NCBI RefSeq assembly: GCF_019890615.1
Contig: NZ_JAINVZ010000007.1
Location: 1-64,000, forward strand
Length of the DNA: 64,000 bases
From: Streptantibioticus parmotrematis
GTDB taxonomy: Bacteria > Actinomycetota > Actinomycetes > Streptomycetales > Streptomycetaceae
Direction of reading: 5' to 3'
Part shown: one piece after another, positions 36,195 through 44,492 of the stretch
How positions within the stretch are numbered: position 1 is the stretch's first letter
Layout of the letters: each line of letters begins with the position of its first letter
The notes under the pieces: generated by a model
What the model was told of the DNA's origin: nothing
Seen by the model: the letters and a program-made list of their open reading frames with translations, nothing else
Database searches by the model: none
Made by a program: the position numbers and the translations under genes

Positions 36195-38174
36195 GTGGCT
36201 CAGCCGCGCGAAGCGCGTCCACCAAGGGCGGTGGTGGGCGACGGGCGGGGGCCGTTGCTGACCCGTGTCAAGGGACCGCGCGACCTCGACCGGTTCACCC
36301 CGGAGCAGCTGGTGGAACTGGCCGCCGAGATCCGCACGTTCCTGGTCGACGCGGTCTCCAAGACCGGCGGCCACCTCGGGCCCAACCTCGGTGTGGTCGA
36401 GCTGACCATCGCCCTGCACCGGGTCTTCGACTCGCCGAAGGACAAGGTGCTGTGGGACACCGGCCACCAGTCCTACGTGCACAAGCTCCTCACCGGCCGC
36501 CAGGACTTCTCCCGGCTGAAGATGAAGGGCGGCCTGTCCGGCTACCCCTCGCGCGCCGAGTCCGACCACGACGTCATCGAGAACAGCCACGCCTCCACGG
36601 TGCTCGGCTGGGCCGACGGCCTGGCCAAGGCCAACGAGGTGCTCGGCCGCGGCGACCACGTCGTCGCGGTCATCGGTGACGGCGCGCTGACCGGCGGCAT
36701 GGCCTGGGAGGCGCTCAACAACATCGCGGCCGCCAAGGACCGCCCGCTCGTCATCGTCGTCAACGACAACGAGCGCTCCTACGCCCCCACCATCGGCGGC
36801 CTCGCCAACCACCTGGCGACCCTGCGCACCACCGACGGCTACGAACGCTTCCTGGCCCGCGGCAAGGACCTGCTGGAGCGCACCCCGGTCCTCGGCAAGC
36901 CGCTGTACGAGACGCTGCACGGCGCCAAGAAGGGACTGAAGGACTTCATCGCCCCGCAGGGCATGTTCGAGGACCTGGGCCTGAAGTACGTCGGCCCGAT
37001 CGACGGCCACGACGTGGAGGCGCTGGAGTCCGCGCTCCAGCGGGCCAAGCGCTTCGGCGGCCCGGTCATCGTGCACTGCCTGACCGAGAAGGGCCGCGGC
37101 TACCAGCCCGCCGAGCAGGACGAGGCCGACCGCTTCCACGGCATCGGCCCGATCCATCCCGACACCGGCCTGCCGGTCTCCACCGGCGGCCTGGACTGGA
37201 CCGCGGTCTTCGGCGAGGAGATGGTCAAGCTCGGCCGGGAGCGCGAGGACGTCGTGGCCATCACGGCGGCCATGCTCCAGCCGGTGGGACTGGCCGGGTT
37301 CGCCGAGGAGTTCCCCGACCGGGTCTACGACGTCGGCATCGCCGAGCAGCACGCGGCCGTCTCCGCGGCGGGCCTGGCCTCCGGCGGGCTGCACCCGGTG
37401 GTGGCGCTGTACGCGACGTTCCTCAACCGCGCCTTCGACCAGGTGCTGATGGACGTCGCGCTGCACCGCTGCGGCGTGACGTTCGTCCTCGACCGGGCCG
37501 GGGTGACCGGCAGCGACGGCGCCAGCCACAACGGCATGTGGGACATGTCGATCCTCCAGGTCGTGCCCGGCCTGCGGATCGCCGCGCCGCGCGACGCCGA
37601 CCAGGTCCGCGCCCAGCTGCGCGAGGCCGTCGCGGTGGACGACGCGCCGACCGTGGTCCGCTACTCCAAGGGCGCGGTGGGCCCCGCCGTCGAGGCGGTC
37701 GGCCGGGTCGGCGGCATGGACGTGCTGCGCGAGCCGACCGGCGGCGCCGAGCGGCCCGACGTGCTGCTGGTGTCGGTCGGCGCGCTGGCCCCGATGTGCC
37801 TGGAGACCGCAGAACTGCTGGACGCCCAGGGCATCTCGTCCACCGTCGTCGACCCACGCTGGGTCAAGCCGGTCGACGAGGCGCTGCCGGGCCTGGCCGC
37901 CCGGCACCGGGTCGTGGTCACCGTCGAGGACAACGGCCGCACCGGCGGCGTCGGTTCGGCGATCGCCCAGGCCCTGCGCGACGCGGACGTCGACGTGCCG
38001 CTGCGCGACTTCGGCATCCCGCAGCGCTTCCTCGACCACGCCTCCCGCAAGGAGGTGCTGGCCGAGGCCGGGCTGACCGCACTCGACATCGCCCGCCAGG
38101 TCACCGGCCTGGTCGCCAAGCTCGACGGTCGCTACGGCGAGGACCAGGTGGAGGCCAAGGTCGTCGGCGACTGA
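36195..38174 (+). CDS. dxs: 1-deoxy-D-xylulose-5-phosphate synthase
   Basis: Thiamine-diphosphate enzyme condensing pyruvate and glyceraldehyde-3-phosphate at the entry to the MEP isoprenoid pathway. 659 residues. [33 protein letters not shown] and the ThDP motif [16 protein letters not shown] with VVNDNERS lie in the first half; [18 protein letters not shown] and [15 protein letters not shown] in the second. The GTG at 36195 follows AGGAGG (36185-36190) by four bases. Most homologues start nearer [14 protein letters not shown], so 15-20 residues may be extra. Confidence 0.97.
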   Translation: MAQPREARPPRAVVGDGRGPLLTRVKGPRDLDRFTPEQLVELAAEIRTFLVDAVSKTGGHLGPNLGVVELTIALHRVFDSPKDKVLWDTGHQSYVHKLLTGRQDFSRLKMKGGLSGYPSRAESDHDVIENSHASTVLGWADGLAKANEVLGRGDHVVAVIGDGALTGGMAWEALNNIAAAKDRPLVIVVNDNERSYAPTIGGLANHLATLRTTDGYERFLARGKDLLERTPVLGKPLYETLHGAKKGLKDFIAPQGMFEDLGLKYVGPIDGHDVEALESALQRAKRFGGPVIVHCLTEKGRGYQPAEQDEADRFHGIGPIHPDTGLPVSTGGLDWTAVFGEEMVKLGREREDVVAITAAMLQPVGLAGFAEEFPDRVYDVGIAEQHAAVSAAGLASGGLHPVVALYATFLNRAFDQVLMDVALHRCGVTFVLDRAGVTGSDGASHNGMWDMSILQVVPGLRIAAPRDADQVRAQLREAVAVDDAPTVVRYSKGAVGPAVEAVGRVGGMDVLREPTGGAERPDVLLVSVGALAPMCLETAELLDAQGISSTVVDPRWVKPVDEALPGLAARHRVVVTVEDNGRTGGVGSAIAQALRDADVDVPLRDFGIPQRFLDHASRKEVLAEAGLTALDIARQVTGLVAKLDGRYGEDQVEAKVVGD

Positions 38175-38206
38175 CGCCGGGCCCCTTCCGCGCCTGAAGG
38201 CGTGAC

Positions 38207-38246
38207 GGGCGGGGCGGATCACCCGAAAAGGTGGTCCGCCCCGCCC
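38207..38246 (+). terminator. dxs terminator
   Basis: 17-bp GC-rich stem (38207-38223 with 38230-38246, one mismatch) and CGAAAA loop, 33 bases downstream of dxs. Confidence 0.85.
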
Positions 38247-38355
38247 ATCGGCGTATCCGCAGGCGTGCCCTTTCGGGTGACCCGGCCCACCGGGTGCTGA
38301 GATGGCCGCTCGACGGCCACGACGTGGCGGGCGGGACGACCGTGGAGGTGCGCCG

Positions 38356-39885
38356 ATGGATTCCGAGACGCCACAGCCCCCGACCGGCACCCGGGGCGGT
38401 GCCCGCGGTGGCGTGCTGCGGACGAAGTCGGTCGAGCGGTCCATCCGGGACACCGAGGAGCCCGAGCACGCGCTGCGCAAGTCGCTGTCCGCGTGGGACC
38501 TGACCGTCTTCGGCGTCGGCGTGGTCATCGGCACCGGCATCTTCGTGCTCACCGGGCAGGTCGCCAAGACCAACGCGGGCCCCGCCGTCGCGCTGTCCTT
38601 CGTGGTCTCCGGCGTGGTGTGCGCGCTGGCCGCCCTGTGCTACGCGGAGTTCGCCTCCACGGTGCCGGTCGCCGGATCCGCGTACACCTTCTCGTACGCC
38701 TCGATCGGGGAGCTGCCCGCCTGGATCATCGGCTGGGACCTGATCCTCGAACTCGCGCTGGGCTGCGCGGTGGTGGCGGTCGGCTGGTCCGGCTACATCC
38801 GCTCGCTGCTGGACACCGCGGGGGCGAGCCTGCCCGCCTCGCTGTCGGGGACCAGCGGGTCCGGCGGGTTCGGGTTCGACCTGCTGGCCTTCCTGCTGGT
38901 GCTGGTGCTCACCGGGCTGCTGGTCGTCGGCATGAAGCTGTCGGCGCGGGTCACCTCGATCGTGGTGGTGGTCAAGGTCACCGTGGTGCTGATCGTGATC
39001 GTCGCCGGCGCCTTCTACCTCAAGTCCTCCAACTACCAGCCCTTCGTGCCCCCGGCGCAGGGCGCGACCGGCGCCCAGGGCGGGCTGGGGGCGCCGCTGG
39101 TGCAGCTGATCTTCGGCTACCGACCGACCACCTTCGGCGTCTGGGGGATCTTCACCGCGGCGGCCGTGGTGTTCTTCGCGTACATCGGCTTCGACATCGT
39201 CGCCACCGCCGCCGAGGAGACCCGTAACCCGCAACGCGACGTGCCGCGCGGCATCCTGGGCTCGCTGGCCATCTGCACGGTGCTGTACGTGGCGGTCTCC
39301 ATCGTCGTCACCGGGATGCAGAAGTACACCGACCTGTCGACCGAGGCACCGCTCGCGGACGCCTTCAAGGCCAACCACTCGCCGTTCTTCGCCGGAGTGA
39401 TCAGCTTCGGCGCCGCGGTCGGGCTCACCGCCGTCTGCATGATCCTGCTGCTCGGGCAGACCCGGGTGTTCTTCGCGATGAGCCGCGACGGGCTGCTGCC
39501 CCGGATGTTCTCCCGGGTGCACCCCGCCTTCGGCACGCCGTACCGCTCCACGCTGCTGCTGGGGCTCGTGGTCGCGGTGGTCGCCGGGTTCACCAGCATC
39601 TCGGAGCTGTCGGAGCTGGTGAACATCGGCACGCTGTTCGCGTTCGTGGTGGTCGCGATCGGCGTGGTGGTCCTGCGCCGTACCCGCCCCGACCTGCCGC
39701 GCTCCTTCCGCACTCCGCTGGTGCCGCTGGTGCCCGTGCTGTCGGTGTGCGCCTCGGCCTGGCTGATGATCAACCTGCCGGGCGAGACCTGGGTGCGGTT
39801 CGGGATCTGGATGGCGATCGGCTTCGTGATCTATTTCCTGTACGGCAGGAGCCACAGCAGGCTGAACGCGGGCGGGCCGCGCTGA
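38356..39885 (+). CDS. amino acid permease (APC superfamily)
   Basis: A 509-residue secondary transporter with about 12 membrane helices. The hallmark APC start is ALRKSLSAWDLTVFGVGVVIGTGIFVLTGQVA (GxG(I/V)GxGIF) near residue 45. GWDLILELALG and FFAYIGFDIVATAAEETRNPQRDVPRGI are cationic-amino-acid-transporter (CAT/YfnA-like) features. The ATG at 38356 follows GGAGG; 18 more codons are open upstream. The substrate is not determinable, with basic amino acids or a broad range most likely. Confidence 0.9.
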   Translation: MDSETPQPPTGTRGGARGGVLRTKSVERSIRDTEEPEHALRKSLSAWDLTVFGVGVVIGTGIFVLTGQVAKTNAGPAVALSFVVSGVVCALAALCYAEFASTVPVAGSAYTFSYASIGELPAWIIGWDLILELALGCAVVAVGWSGYIRSLLDTAGASLPASLSGTSGSGGFGFDLLAFLLVLVLTGLLVVGMKLSARVTSIVVVVKVTVVLIVIVAGAFYLKSSNYQPFVPPAQGATGAQGGLGAPLVQLIFGYRPTTFGVWGIFTAAAVVFFAYIGFDIVATAAEETRNPQRDVPRGILGSLAICTVLYVAVSIVVTGMQKYTDLSTEAPLADAFKANHSPFFAGVISFGAAVGLTAVCMILLLGQTRVFFAMSRDGLLPRMFSRVHPAFGTPYRSTLLLGLVVAVVAGFTSISELSELVNIGTLFAFVVVAIGVVVLRRTRPDLPRSFRTPLVPLVPVLSVCASAWLMINLPGETWVRFGIWMAIGFVIYFLYGRSHSRLNAGGPR

Positions 39886-39940
39886 GCGTGGGCAGGTTCG
39901 TGCCGAACGGGGACGGGCCGCGCTGAGCCCGGGCCGGTTC
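39874..39940. repeat. 41-bp tandem duplication across the permease stop
   Basis: GGGCCGCGCTGAGC plus an imperfect GGGCnGGTTC recurs at 39874 and 39915. The first copy contains the real TGA; the second lies in the gap. It looks like a recent local duplication. The rest of 39886-40025 shows nothing. Confidence 0.7.
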
Positions 39941-40025
39941 CGTCGCCCGGCGACCCCCGCGCGCCCCCGCGAGCGCCCCGGGCCCCGCCTTCCGGGGTGA
40001 TCGCCGCCCGGGTACGTTGGAACAC

Positions 40026-41573
40026 ATGCCCGCAGCCTCCGAGACCGCCGGTGCCCGCAGGGGGAACGCCCCCGTGCCCCGGCAGCGGGGACGGCTCGCG
40101 GGACCGCTGACGTCGTGGCCCCAGGGGCCCGCCGCCTGGCGCGGGCGGTACCGGACCGTGCTGCTGCCGCTGTTCGCGGCCGTCGCCGCCCTCACCCACC
40201 TGCCGTCCTTCCTGCGCCCGGTCTGGAACCCCGACGAGGGCTTCCTCGCCACCCAGGCGGGCGTGCTGGCGCACGGCGGGGCGCTCTACCAGAACGTGGT
40301 GGACCGCAAGCCGCCGCTGGTCCCCTGGCTCTACGAGGGCCTGTTCGGGCTGTTCGGCGCCGGATCGCTGTGGCCGGTGCGGACGCTGGCCGTCGTCGCC
40401 CACTTGGTGACCGCCGCACTGCTGGCCTCGGTCGCCCGGCGCCGCTGGGGGGACCGGGCCGGGGTCGTCGCGGGCCTCGGCTACCTGCTGGTGTCGATAG
40501 GGCTCGCCCCCGAGGACACCCAGGCCGCCACCTTCGAGGTCTTCATGCTGCCGTGGACGGCGGCCGCGTTCTGGTGCGCCGACCGCCGCCGCTGGACGCT
40601 CGCCGGGCTCGCGGTGGCCGGTGCCGCGCTGGCCAAGCAGACCGGCGGCGCGGTGCTCCTGCCGGTGGTGTGGATGCTGTGGCGCTCGGGCGGCGGCGCC
40701 TCGCAGGGTCGGGCGCGCCGGAAGGGCGCGCTGGGCCTGGCCGCGGGCTTCGTGCTGCCGCTCGCCGCGGTGGCCGTGGCACTCGGCCCCGGCCGGTTCC
40801 TGTTCTGGACGGTGACCGGCTCCGGCTCGTACGCGACGGTCAGCGGCTCGGCGTGGCTGACGGCCGCCGCCCGGGGCCTGGGCAACGCCGGGATACTGCT
40901 GGTGGCCTGCGCCGGGCTCGCGGTGCCGGTGGCGCTGCTGCTGCGGGGGCGTGGTGGAGGGCGGCGGTTCGCCGACGCCGACCTGTGGATATGGCTGGCC
41001 GCCTCGCTGGTCGCCGTCGTCACCGGTTTCCAGTTCTACGGGCACTACTACCTGCAACTGCTGCCGCCGCTTGTCCTGCTCGGCACCGCCGCGCTGCGCC
41101 GGAGGCCGCGCTGGCGGCGTCCCGCCCTCGCCTGGACCGCGCTGGCCGCCTGCGGCTTCCTGGTGTGGGGCCTGACCGCGCCGCGCACCGATCTGGACCA
41201 CGCGCACACCGTCGCCGCCGCCGTGCGCCGCGACACCCCGCCGGGGGCACGCGTGCTGGTGTGGGGCATGCACCCGGAGGAGTACTGGCTGGCCGGCCGC
41301 GCCCCCGCGAGCCGCTTCCTGACCGCCGGGTTCCTCACCAACTTCAGCGGCGGCCGGGGCGGCGCGCAGGTGGGGGAGCGGTACGCCGTCCCCGGCGCGT
41401 GGGACACCTTCCGCCGCGAGATGGCCGACCACCCGCCCGCCCTGATCGTCGACGACTCGCGCGGCCAGCCCTACGGCCCGTCCCGCATCCCCGGCTTCCG
41501 CGACCTGCTGCGCTCCCACTACCGCCCGGTCGGCACGACGGACGGCGCGGTGCTGTACGCGCCGCGGCGCTGA
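40026..41573 (+). CDS. membrane glycosyltransferase, GT39/ArnT-like
   Basis: A 515-residue integral membrane protein of GT-C fold with about 9-10 hydrophobic helices. The acidic NPDEGFLATQAGVLAHGGALYQNVVDRKPPL loop after the first helix is the catalytic Asp-Glu signature of dolichyl/undecaprenyl-phosphosugar-using transferases. A soluble C-terminal domain follows (VLVWGMHPEEYWLAGR). The sugar and acceptor are unknown; cell-envelope glycosylation is likely. The ATG at 40026 is preferred to TTG 40017. It is convergent with the next gene, 31 bases away. Confidence 0.8.
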   Translation: MPAASETAGARRGNAPVPRQRGRLAGPLTSWPQGPAAWRGRYRTVLLPLFAAVAALTHLPSFLRPVWNPDEGFLATQAGVLAHGGALYQNVVDRKPPLVPWLYEGLFGLFGAGSLWPVRTLAVVAHLVTAALLASVARRRWGDRAGVVAGLGYLLVSIGLAPEDTQAATFEVFMLPWTAAAFWCADRRRWTLAGLAVAGAALAKQTGGAVLLPVVWMLWRSGGGASQGRARRKGALGLAAGFVLPLAAVAVALGPGRFLFWTVTGSGSYATVSGSAWLTAAARGLGNAGILLVACAGLAVPVALLLRGRGGGRRFADADLWIWLAASLVAVVTGFQFYGHYYLQLLPPLVLLGTAALRRRPRWRRPALAWTALAACGFLVWGLTAPRTDLDHAHTVAAAVRRDTPPGARVLVWGMHPEEYWLAGRAPASRFLTAGFLTNFSGGRGGAQVGERYAVPGAWDTFRREMADHPPALIVDDSRGQPYGPSRIPGFRDLLRSHYRPVGTTDGAVLYAPRR

Positions 41574-41604
41574 GTCACGCCCGCGTCACGCCCCCGGCGT
41601 CCCG

Positions 41605-42054
41605 TCACACCCCCGGCCTCCCGTCGCGCACCGCGCGCGGTCCCACGCAGAGCGCGCCGGACTCCCCGGCCCGCTCCCGCAGCTCCCGGTCGGCGGTGAC
41701 CAGCAGCAGCGGGCGGCCGGGGTCCTGGCGGGCGGCGTTCCGCAGCAGCCGTACCATCAGATCGTCACCGCTGCCCTCGGCCGCCTCGACCCGCACCCCC
41801 GGAACCGGGCGCACCCCGCGCGCGGCGCCCTCGACGACCAGCAGGACGTCCAGCGGGCCGTGTCGCGCCCAGCCGGGCACGCCGGCGCGATCCGGCAGCC
41901 CGGTGGCCGCCAGGGGCGCCAGCGCGTCACGGAGCCGTTCCGTCGCCCCGCGCCGGTCGCGCCACCACCCGTCCGGGACCGAGCCGACGGTGTTGGCGGC
42001 GTCCACGACGAGCAGGGGCGGGACGTCCGGCGGCGCCGGGTGCGAGGCGGTCAT
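41605..42054 (-). CDS. NYN/PIN-like nuclease-fold protein
   Basis: A 149-residue protein. LLVVDAANTVGSVPDGWW at the N-terminus, DVLLVVEGAA in the middle, GSGDDLMVRLL and LLLVTADRELRERA near the C-terminus place the acidic residues of a NYN/YacP-type PIN-like RNase site (first Asp-x2-Asn, later Asp-Asp and Asp-Arg). It would act on RNA if active; some databases label relatives NTP pyrophosphohydrolase without support. The ATG at 42054 gives a normal length; the frame is open further upstream but overlaps the divergent promoter. Confidence 0.65.
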   Translation of the reverse strand: MTASHPAPPDVPPLLVVDAANTVGSVPDGWWRDRRGATERLRDALAPLAATGLPDRAGVPGWARHGPLDVLLVVEGAARGVRPVPGVRVEAAEGSGDDLMVRLLRNAARQDPGRPLLLVTADRELRERAGESGALCVGPRAVRDGRPGV

Positions 42055-42145
42055 GGGACCACCCTGCCACCCCGCGTTCATCGGCAACGGTGGTATACAG
42101 GCGCGGTACGGCATACGGCTGGTCGCAGGAGTGATGGGACGCGTG

Positions 42146-42967
42146 ATGGCGAAGTCCAAGGGGACCGAGGCCCCCAAGGCGCAGGGTGAGCCGACGGCTT
42201 CGGGCGCGGGGATCTCCCGACGCCACGGCTGGCAGCGGTGGCGGACCACCGTCGTGGCGGTTGTGGCCGTCGGTGCCGTCTTCGCCGTGTCCGCGGTGAT
42301 CGGCTCCTACAAGCGCGCCGCAGACAAGCACGGGGTCAGCAGGCCCACCGGGATCGCGGCCGGCAGCCCGATCTTCGGCATCCCGGTCCACCCGACCGTC
42401 CCGGTCACCATCGAGGTCTACGAGGACCTGCGCAGCCCGGTGTCCAAGGACTTCGCCAAGACCTACTCGAAGGCGCTGAACTCGCTGCTGTACTCGGGCC
42501 AGGTGCAGATCACCTACCAGCTGGTGACCTCCTCCGACAAGCAGTACGGCGGCACCGGGTCGGCCCAGGCGGCGAACGCGGCGGCTTGCGCGGACGACCT
42601 GGGCAAGACCTACTTCAGCGAGTTCGTCGACGAGCTGTGGGCGCACCAGCCGACCGACCCGTCCAACGACCGCTTCGCGAGCAGCTCCTACCTGGTCAAG
42701 CTGGGGCGGAAGGTCAAGGGCATGCCGGCCTCGTCCTTCGAGCCGTGCGTCCAGACGCGGATGCACCAGGGCTGGGTCGCCGCCTCGCAGAAGGACTACG
42801 CGTCCTCCGGCTACGGTGACGTCCCGGTGGTCGTCATCAACGGCAAGGAGTACGAGGCGACCAAGGACGGCCTGACGCCGCAGAAGCTGACCACGCTGGC
42901 CAAGCAGGCCGCCGACTACGCGGTCGCGCACCCGACGGCCTCGCCGTCTGCCACCAGCACGTCCTGA
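42146..42967 (+). CDS. DsbA-like thioredoxin-fold membrane-anchored protein lacking CxxC
   Basis: A 273-residue protein: Lys-rich cytosolic tail, one membrane helix (about 33-53), then an extracytoplasmic DsbA-type domain. The segment VTIEVYEDLRSPVSKDFAKTY aligns with the usual FEDFQCPYCKxF, but residues 97-100 read SPVS, so both redox cysteines are gone. The cis-Pro region (GDVPVVVINGKEY) is kept. Two Cys remain, in AAACADD and FEPCVQT, perhaps structural. It may be a chaperone or binding protein rather than an oxidoreductase. The start is uncertain among 42134, 42143 and 42146. Confidence 0.8.
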   Translation: MAKSKGTEAPKAQGEPTASGAGISRRHGWQRWRTTVVAVVAVGAVFAVSAVIGSYKRAADKHGVSRPTGIAAGSPIFGIPVHPTVPVTIEVYEDLRSPVSKDFAKTYSKALNSLLYSGQVQITYQLVTSSDKQYGGTGSAQAANAAACADDLGKTYFSEFVDELWAHQPTDPSNDRFASSSYLVKLGRKVKGMPASSFEPCVQTRMHQGWVAASQKDYASSGYGDVPVVVINGKEYEATKDGLTPQKLTTLAKQAADYAVAHPTASPSATSTS

Positions 42968-43001
42968 CCGCCCCACGGCCGTCCGGCACCGCTCCTCCCC
43001 T

Positions 43002-43022
43002 GTCTGAATCGTTAATTCGGAC
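43002..43022. promoter_or_regulatory. GTCTGAAT-N5-ATTCGGAC inverted repeat
   Basis: 8-bp arms with one mismatch, 35 bases after the DsbA-like gene in a locally AT-rich stretch (42990-43060). It could be an operator or promoter region for the next gene, or a weak terminator. Confidence 0.4.
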
Positions 43023-43121
43023 AATACGACTCGCCTACTGACATTCCATCCTTTTTGTTCCCTTCCTGGGCAGGATGGGGTAGTGAAGGTCAGAGGGCTG
43101 GGTTACGGGAGGAGCGGTGTC

Positions 43122-43199
43122 GTGTTCATACCGTCGATCGAGCGTGTTCCCGGTGCGGGGCTGACCGGACGTCAGGGCCGGCGCGGAGCCGGGGCGTGA
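43122..43199 (+). CDS. possible 25-residue leader ORF
   Basis: GTG 43122, seven bases after a strong GGGAGGAG, opens 25 codons ending with a TGA that overlaps the GTG of the following gene (GTGA at 43196). It could be a coupled leader peptide, or the true N-terminus of the next protein if a one-base sequence error or programmed shift exists. No homology is recognised. Confidence 0.3.
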   Translation: MFIPSIERVPGAGLTGRQGRRGAGA

Positions 43200-44425
43200 A
43201 GGCGTTCCCGGCGGCCGGGGCCACCACGGCCGCGTTCACCGCGACCGGCGCCCCGTCGCTGCCCGCCACCGGGGGCCGCGGGGCCGCCTTCACGGGCCCG
43301 TCGGCGCCCGCGGCGACCCCGCCCGGGCCGCACGCCGCCGCGGGGCTGTCCAGGGCCGTCGCGGCCGCGCTGGAGGACACCGCGGAACTCGCCGCCGTCC
43401 CGGAGCGGGGGCGACGCGAGCCGGACGACCCGCGCGCGTCGCCGCCGGAGCCTCGCTCGCGCGCGCCGTGGGAGACACCGGCCGCCGCCGACGCGCCGGG
43501 GGAGCAGCAGGGCCACAGCCGCTCCGGCGGTCCCGCCGTGGTGGCCGGATGCGCCGCCGTCGCGGGGGCGCTGTGGACGGTGTGGCGGCTCGGCGTGCTG
43601 CCCGCGCACGTCGCGGGCTTCACCGTGCTGCCCGCACCCCCGGCGGCGCCCGACGCGGGGCACGCCGCCGGGATGTGGGGCGCGGTGATGCTGCTGGCCG
43701 CGTTCGCCGCGTACTGCGTCGGCGGGCTGACCCGCGGCAGACCCGGCACCGTCTGGCTGCTGACCCGCTGCGGCGCCTACCGGGGCACCGTCCGCCACAC
43801 CGGACTGCTGTGGATCAACCCGCTGCTCGGCCGCCGCCGGGTCGACGTGCGGCTGCGGCACTGGCGCAGCCGTCCGCTGGAGGCCGCCGACGCGGGCGGC
43901 GCCCGGCTGCACGTCACCGTGCTGCTGGTCTGGCGGGTCCGCGACACCGCGAAGGCCTGCTTCGCGGTGGACGACTACGAGCGCTACCTGCGCGAGCAGG
44001 TGGAGGGCACGGTGACCCGGGTGCTGTCCCGGCTGCCCGCCGACGACTTCCGGGGCACCGGCCACACCCTGCGCGACACCGAGTACGTCGGGGACGCGCT
44101 GACCCGGGCGCTGGCCCGGGAGATGCGGCCGGTGGGCATCGAGGTCTTCTCCGCCCGCCCGGTGCGCGTCGCCTACGCGCCGGAGGTCGCCGAGGTGATG
44201 CGCCGCCGTCACCTGGCGGTCCTGGACGCCAGACGGCGCAGGGCGGTCCTGGACGACGTGGTCGCCTCGGTCGCCGAGACGGTGCGCGGCCTCACCGAAC
44301 GCGGCCTGGTCGCGATGGACGACGGCGAGCGCAAGGCCCTGGTCAAGGACCTCACCGTGGCGTTCTGCACGGCGAGCGCCACCAGCATGACCAGGACCCC
44401 CGGCACCGCCCGCCGCACCCCGTAG
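43196..44425 (+). CDS. SPFH/band-7-like membrane protein
   Basis: A 409-residue protein. The first 120 residues are Ala/Pro/Gly-rich and probably disordered. Two membrane segments follow (AVVAGCAAVAGALWTVWRLGVL and GMWGAVMLLAAFAAYCVGGL), then a stomatin/band-7-type domain: GTVWLLTRCGAYRGTVRHTGLLWINPL, ARLHVTVLLVWRVRDTAKACFAVDDYERYLREQVEGTVTRVLSRL and an Ala/Arg-rich helical end. Such proteins form membrane scaffolds. The start at GTG 43196 is the least certain part. Confidence 0.75.
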   Translation: MKAFPAAGATTAAFTATGAPSLPATGGRGAAFTGPSAPAATPPGPHAAAGLSRAVAAALEDTAELAAVPERGRREPDDPRASPPEPRSRAPWETPAAADAPGEQQGHSRSGGPAVVAGCAAVAGALWTVWRLGVLPAHVAGFTVLPAPPAAPDAGHAAGMWGAVMLLAAFAAYCVGGLTRGRPGTVWLLTRCGAYRGTVRHTGLLWINPLLGRRRVDVRLRHWRSRPLEAADAGGARLHVTVLLVWRVRDTAKACFAVDDYERYLREQVEGTVTRVLSRLPADDFRGTGHTLRDTEYVGDALTRALAREMRPVGIEVFSARPVRVAYAPEVAEVMRRRHLAVLDARRRRAVLDDVVASVAETVRGLTERGLVAMDDGERKALVKDLTVAFCTASATSMTRTPGTARRTP

Positions 44426-44428
44426 GCA

Positions 44429-44479
44429 CCGACGCGTGGGGCCCGTACGGTCAACTGCCGTACGGGCCCCACGCGTCGG
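44429..44479. terminator. bidirectional terminator, perfect 22-bp stem
   Basis: Arms 44429-44450 and 44458-44479 are exactly complementary with a TCAACTG loop. It lies between the convergent SPFH gene and fadB, 3 bases after one stop and 13 before the other, and so serves both strands. Confidence 0.95.
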
Positions 44480-44492
44480 AGTACGAAGCGCC

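Noticed and set aside
36192-38573. 793-residue minus-strand frame opposite dxs
   Set aside because: Antisense shadow that passes through the dxs terminator; no recognisable domain.
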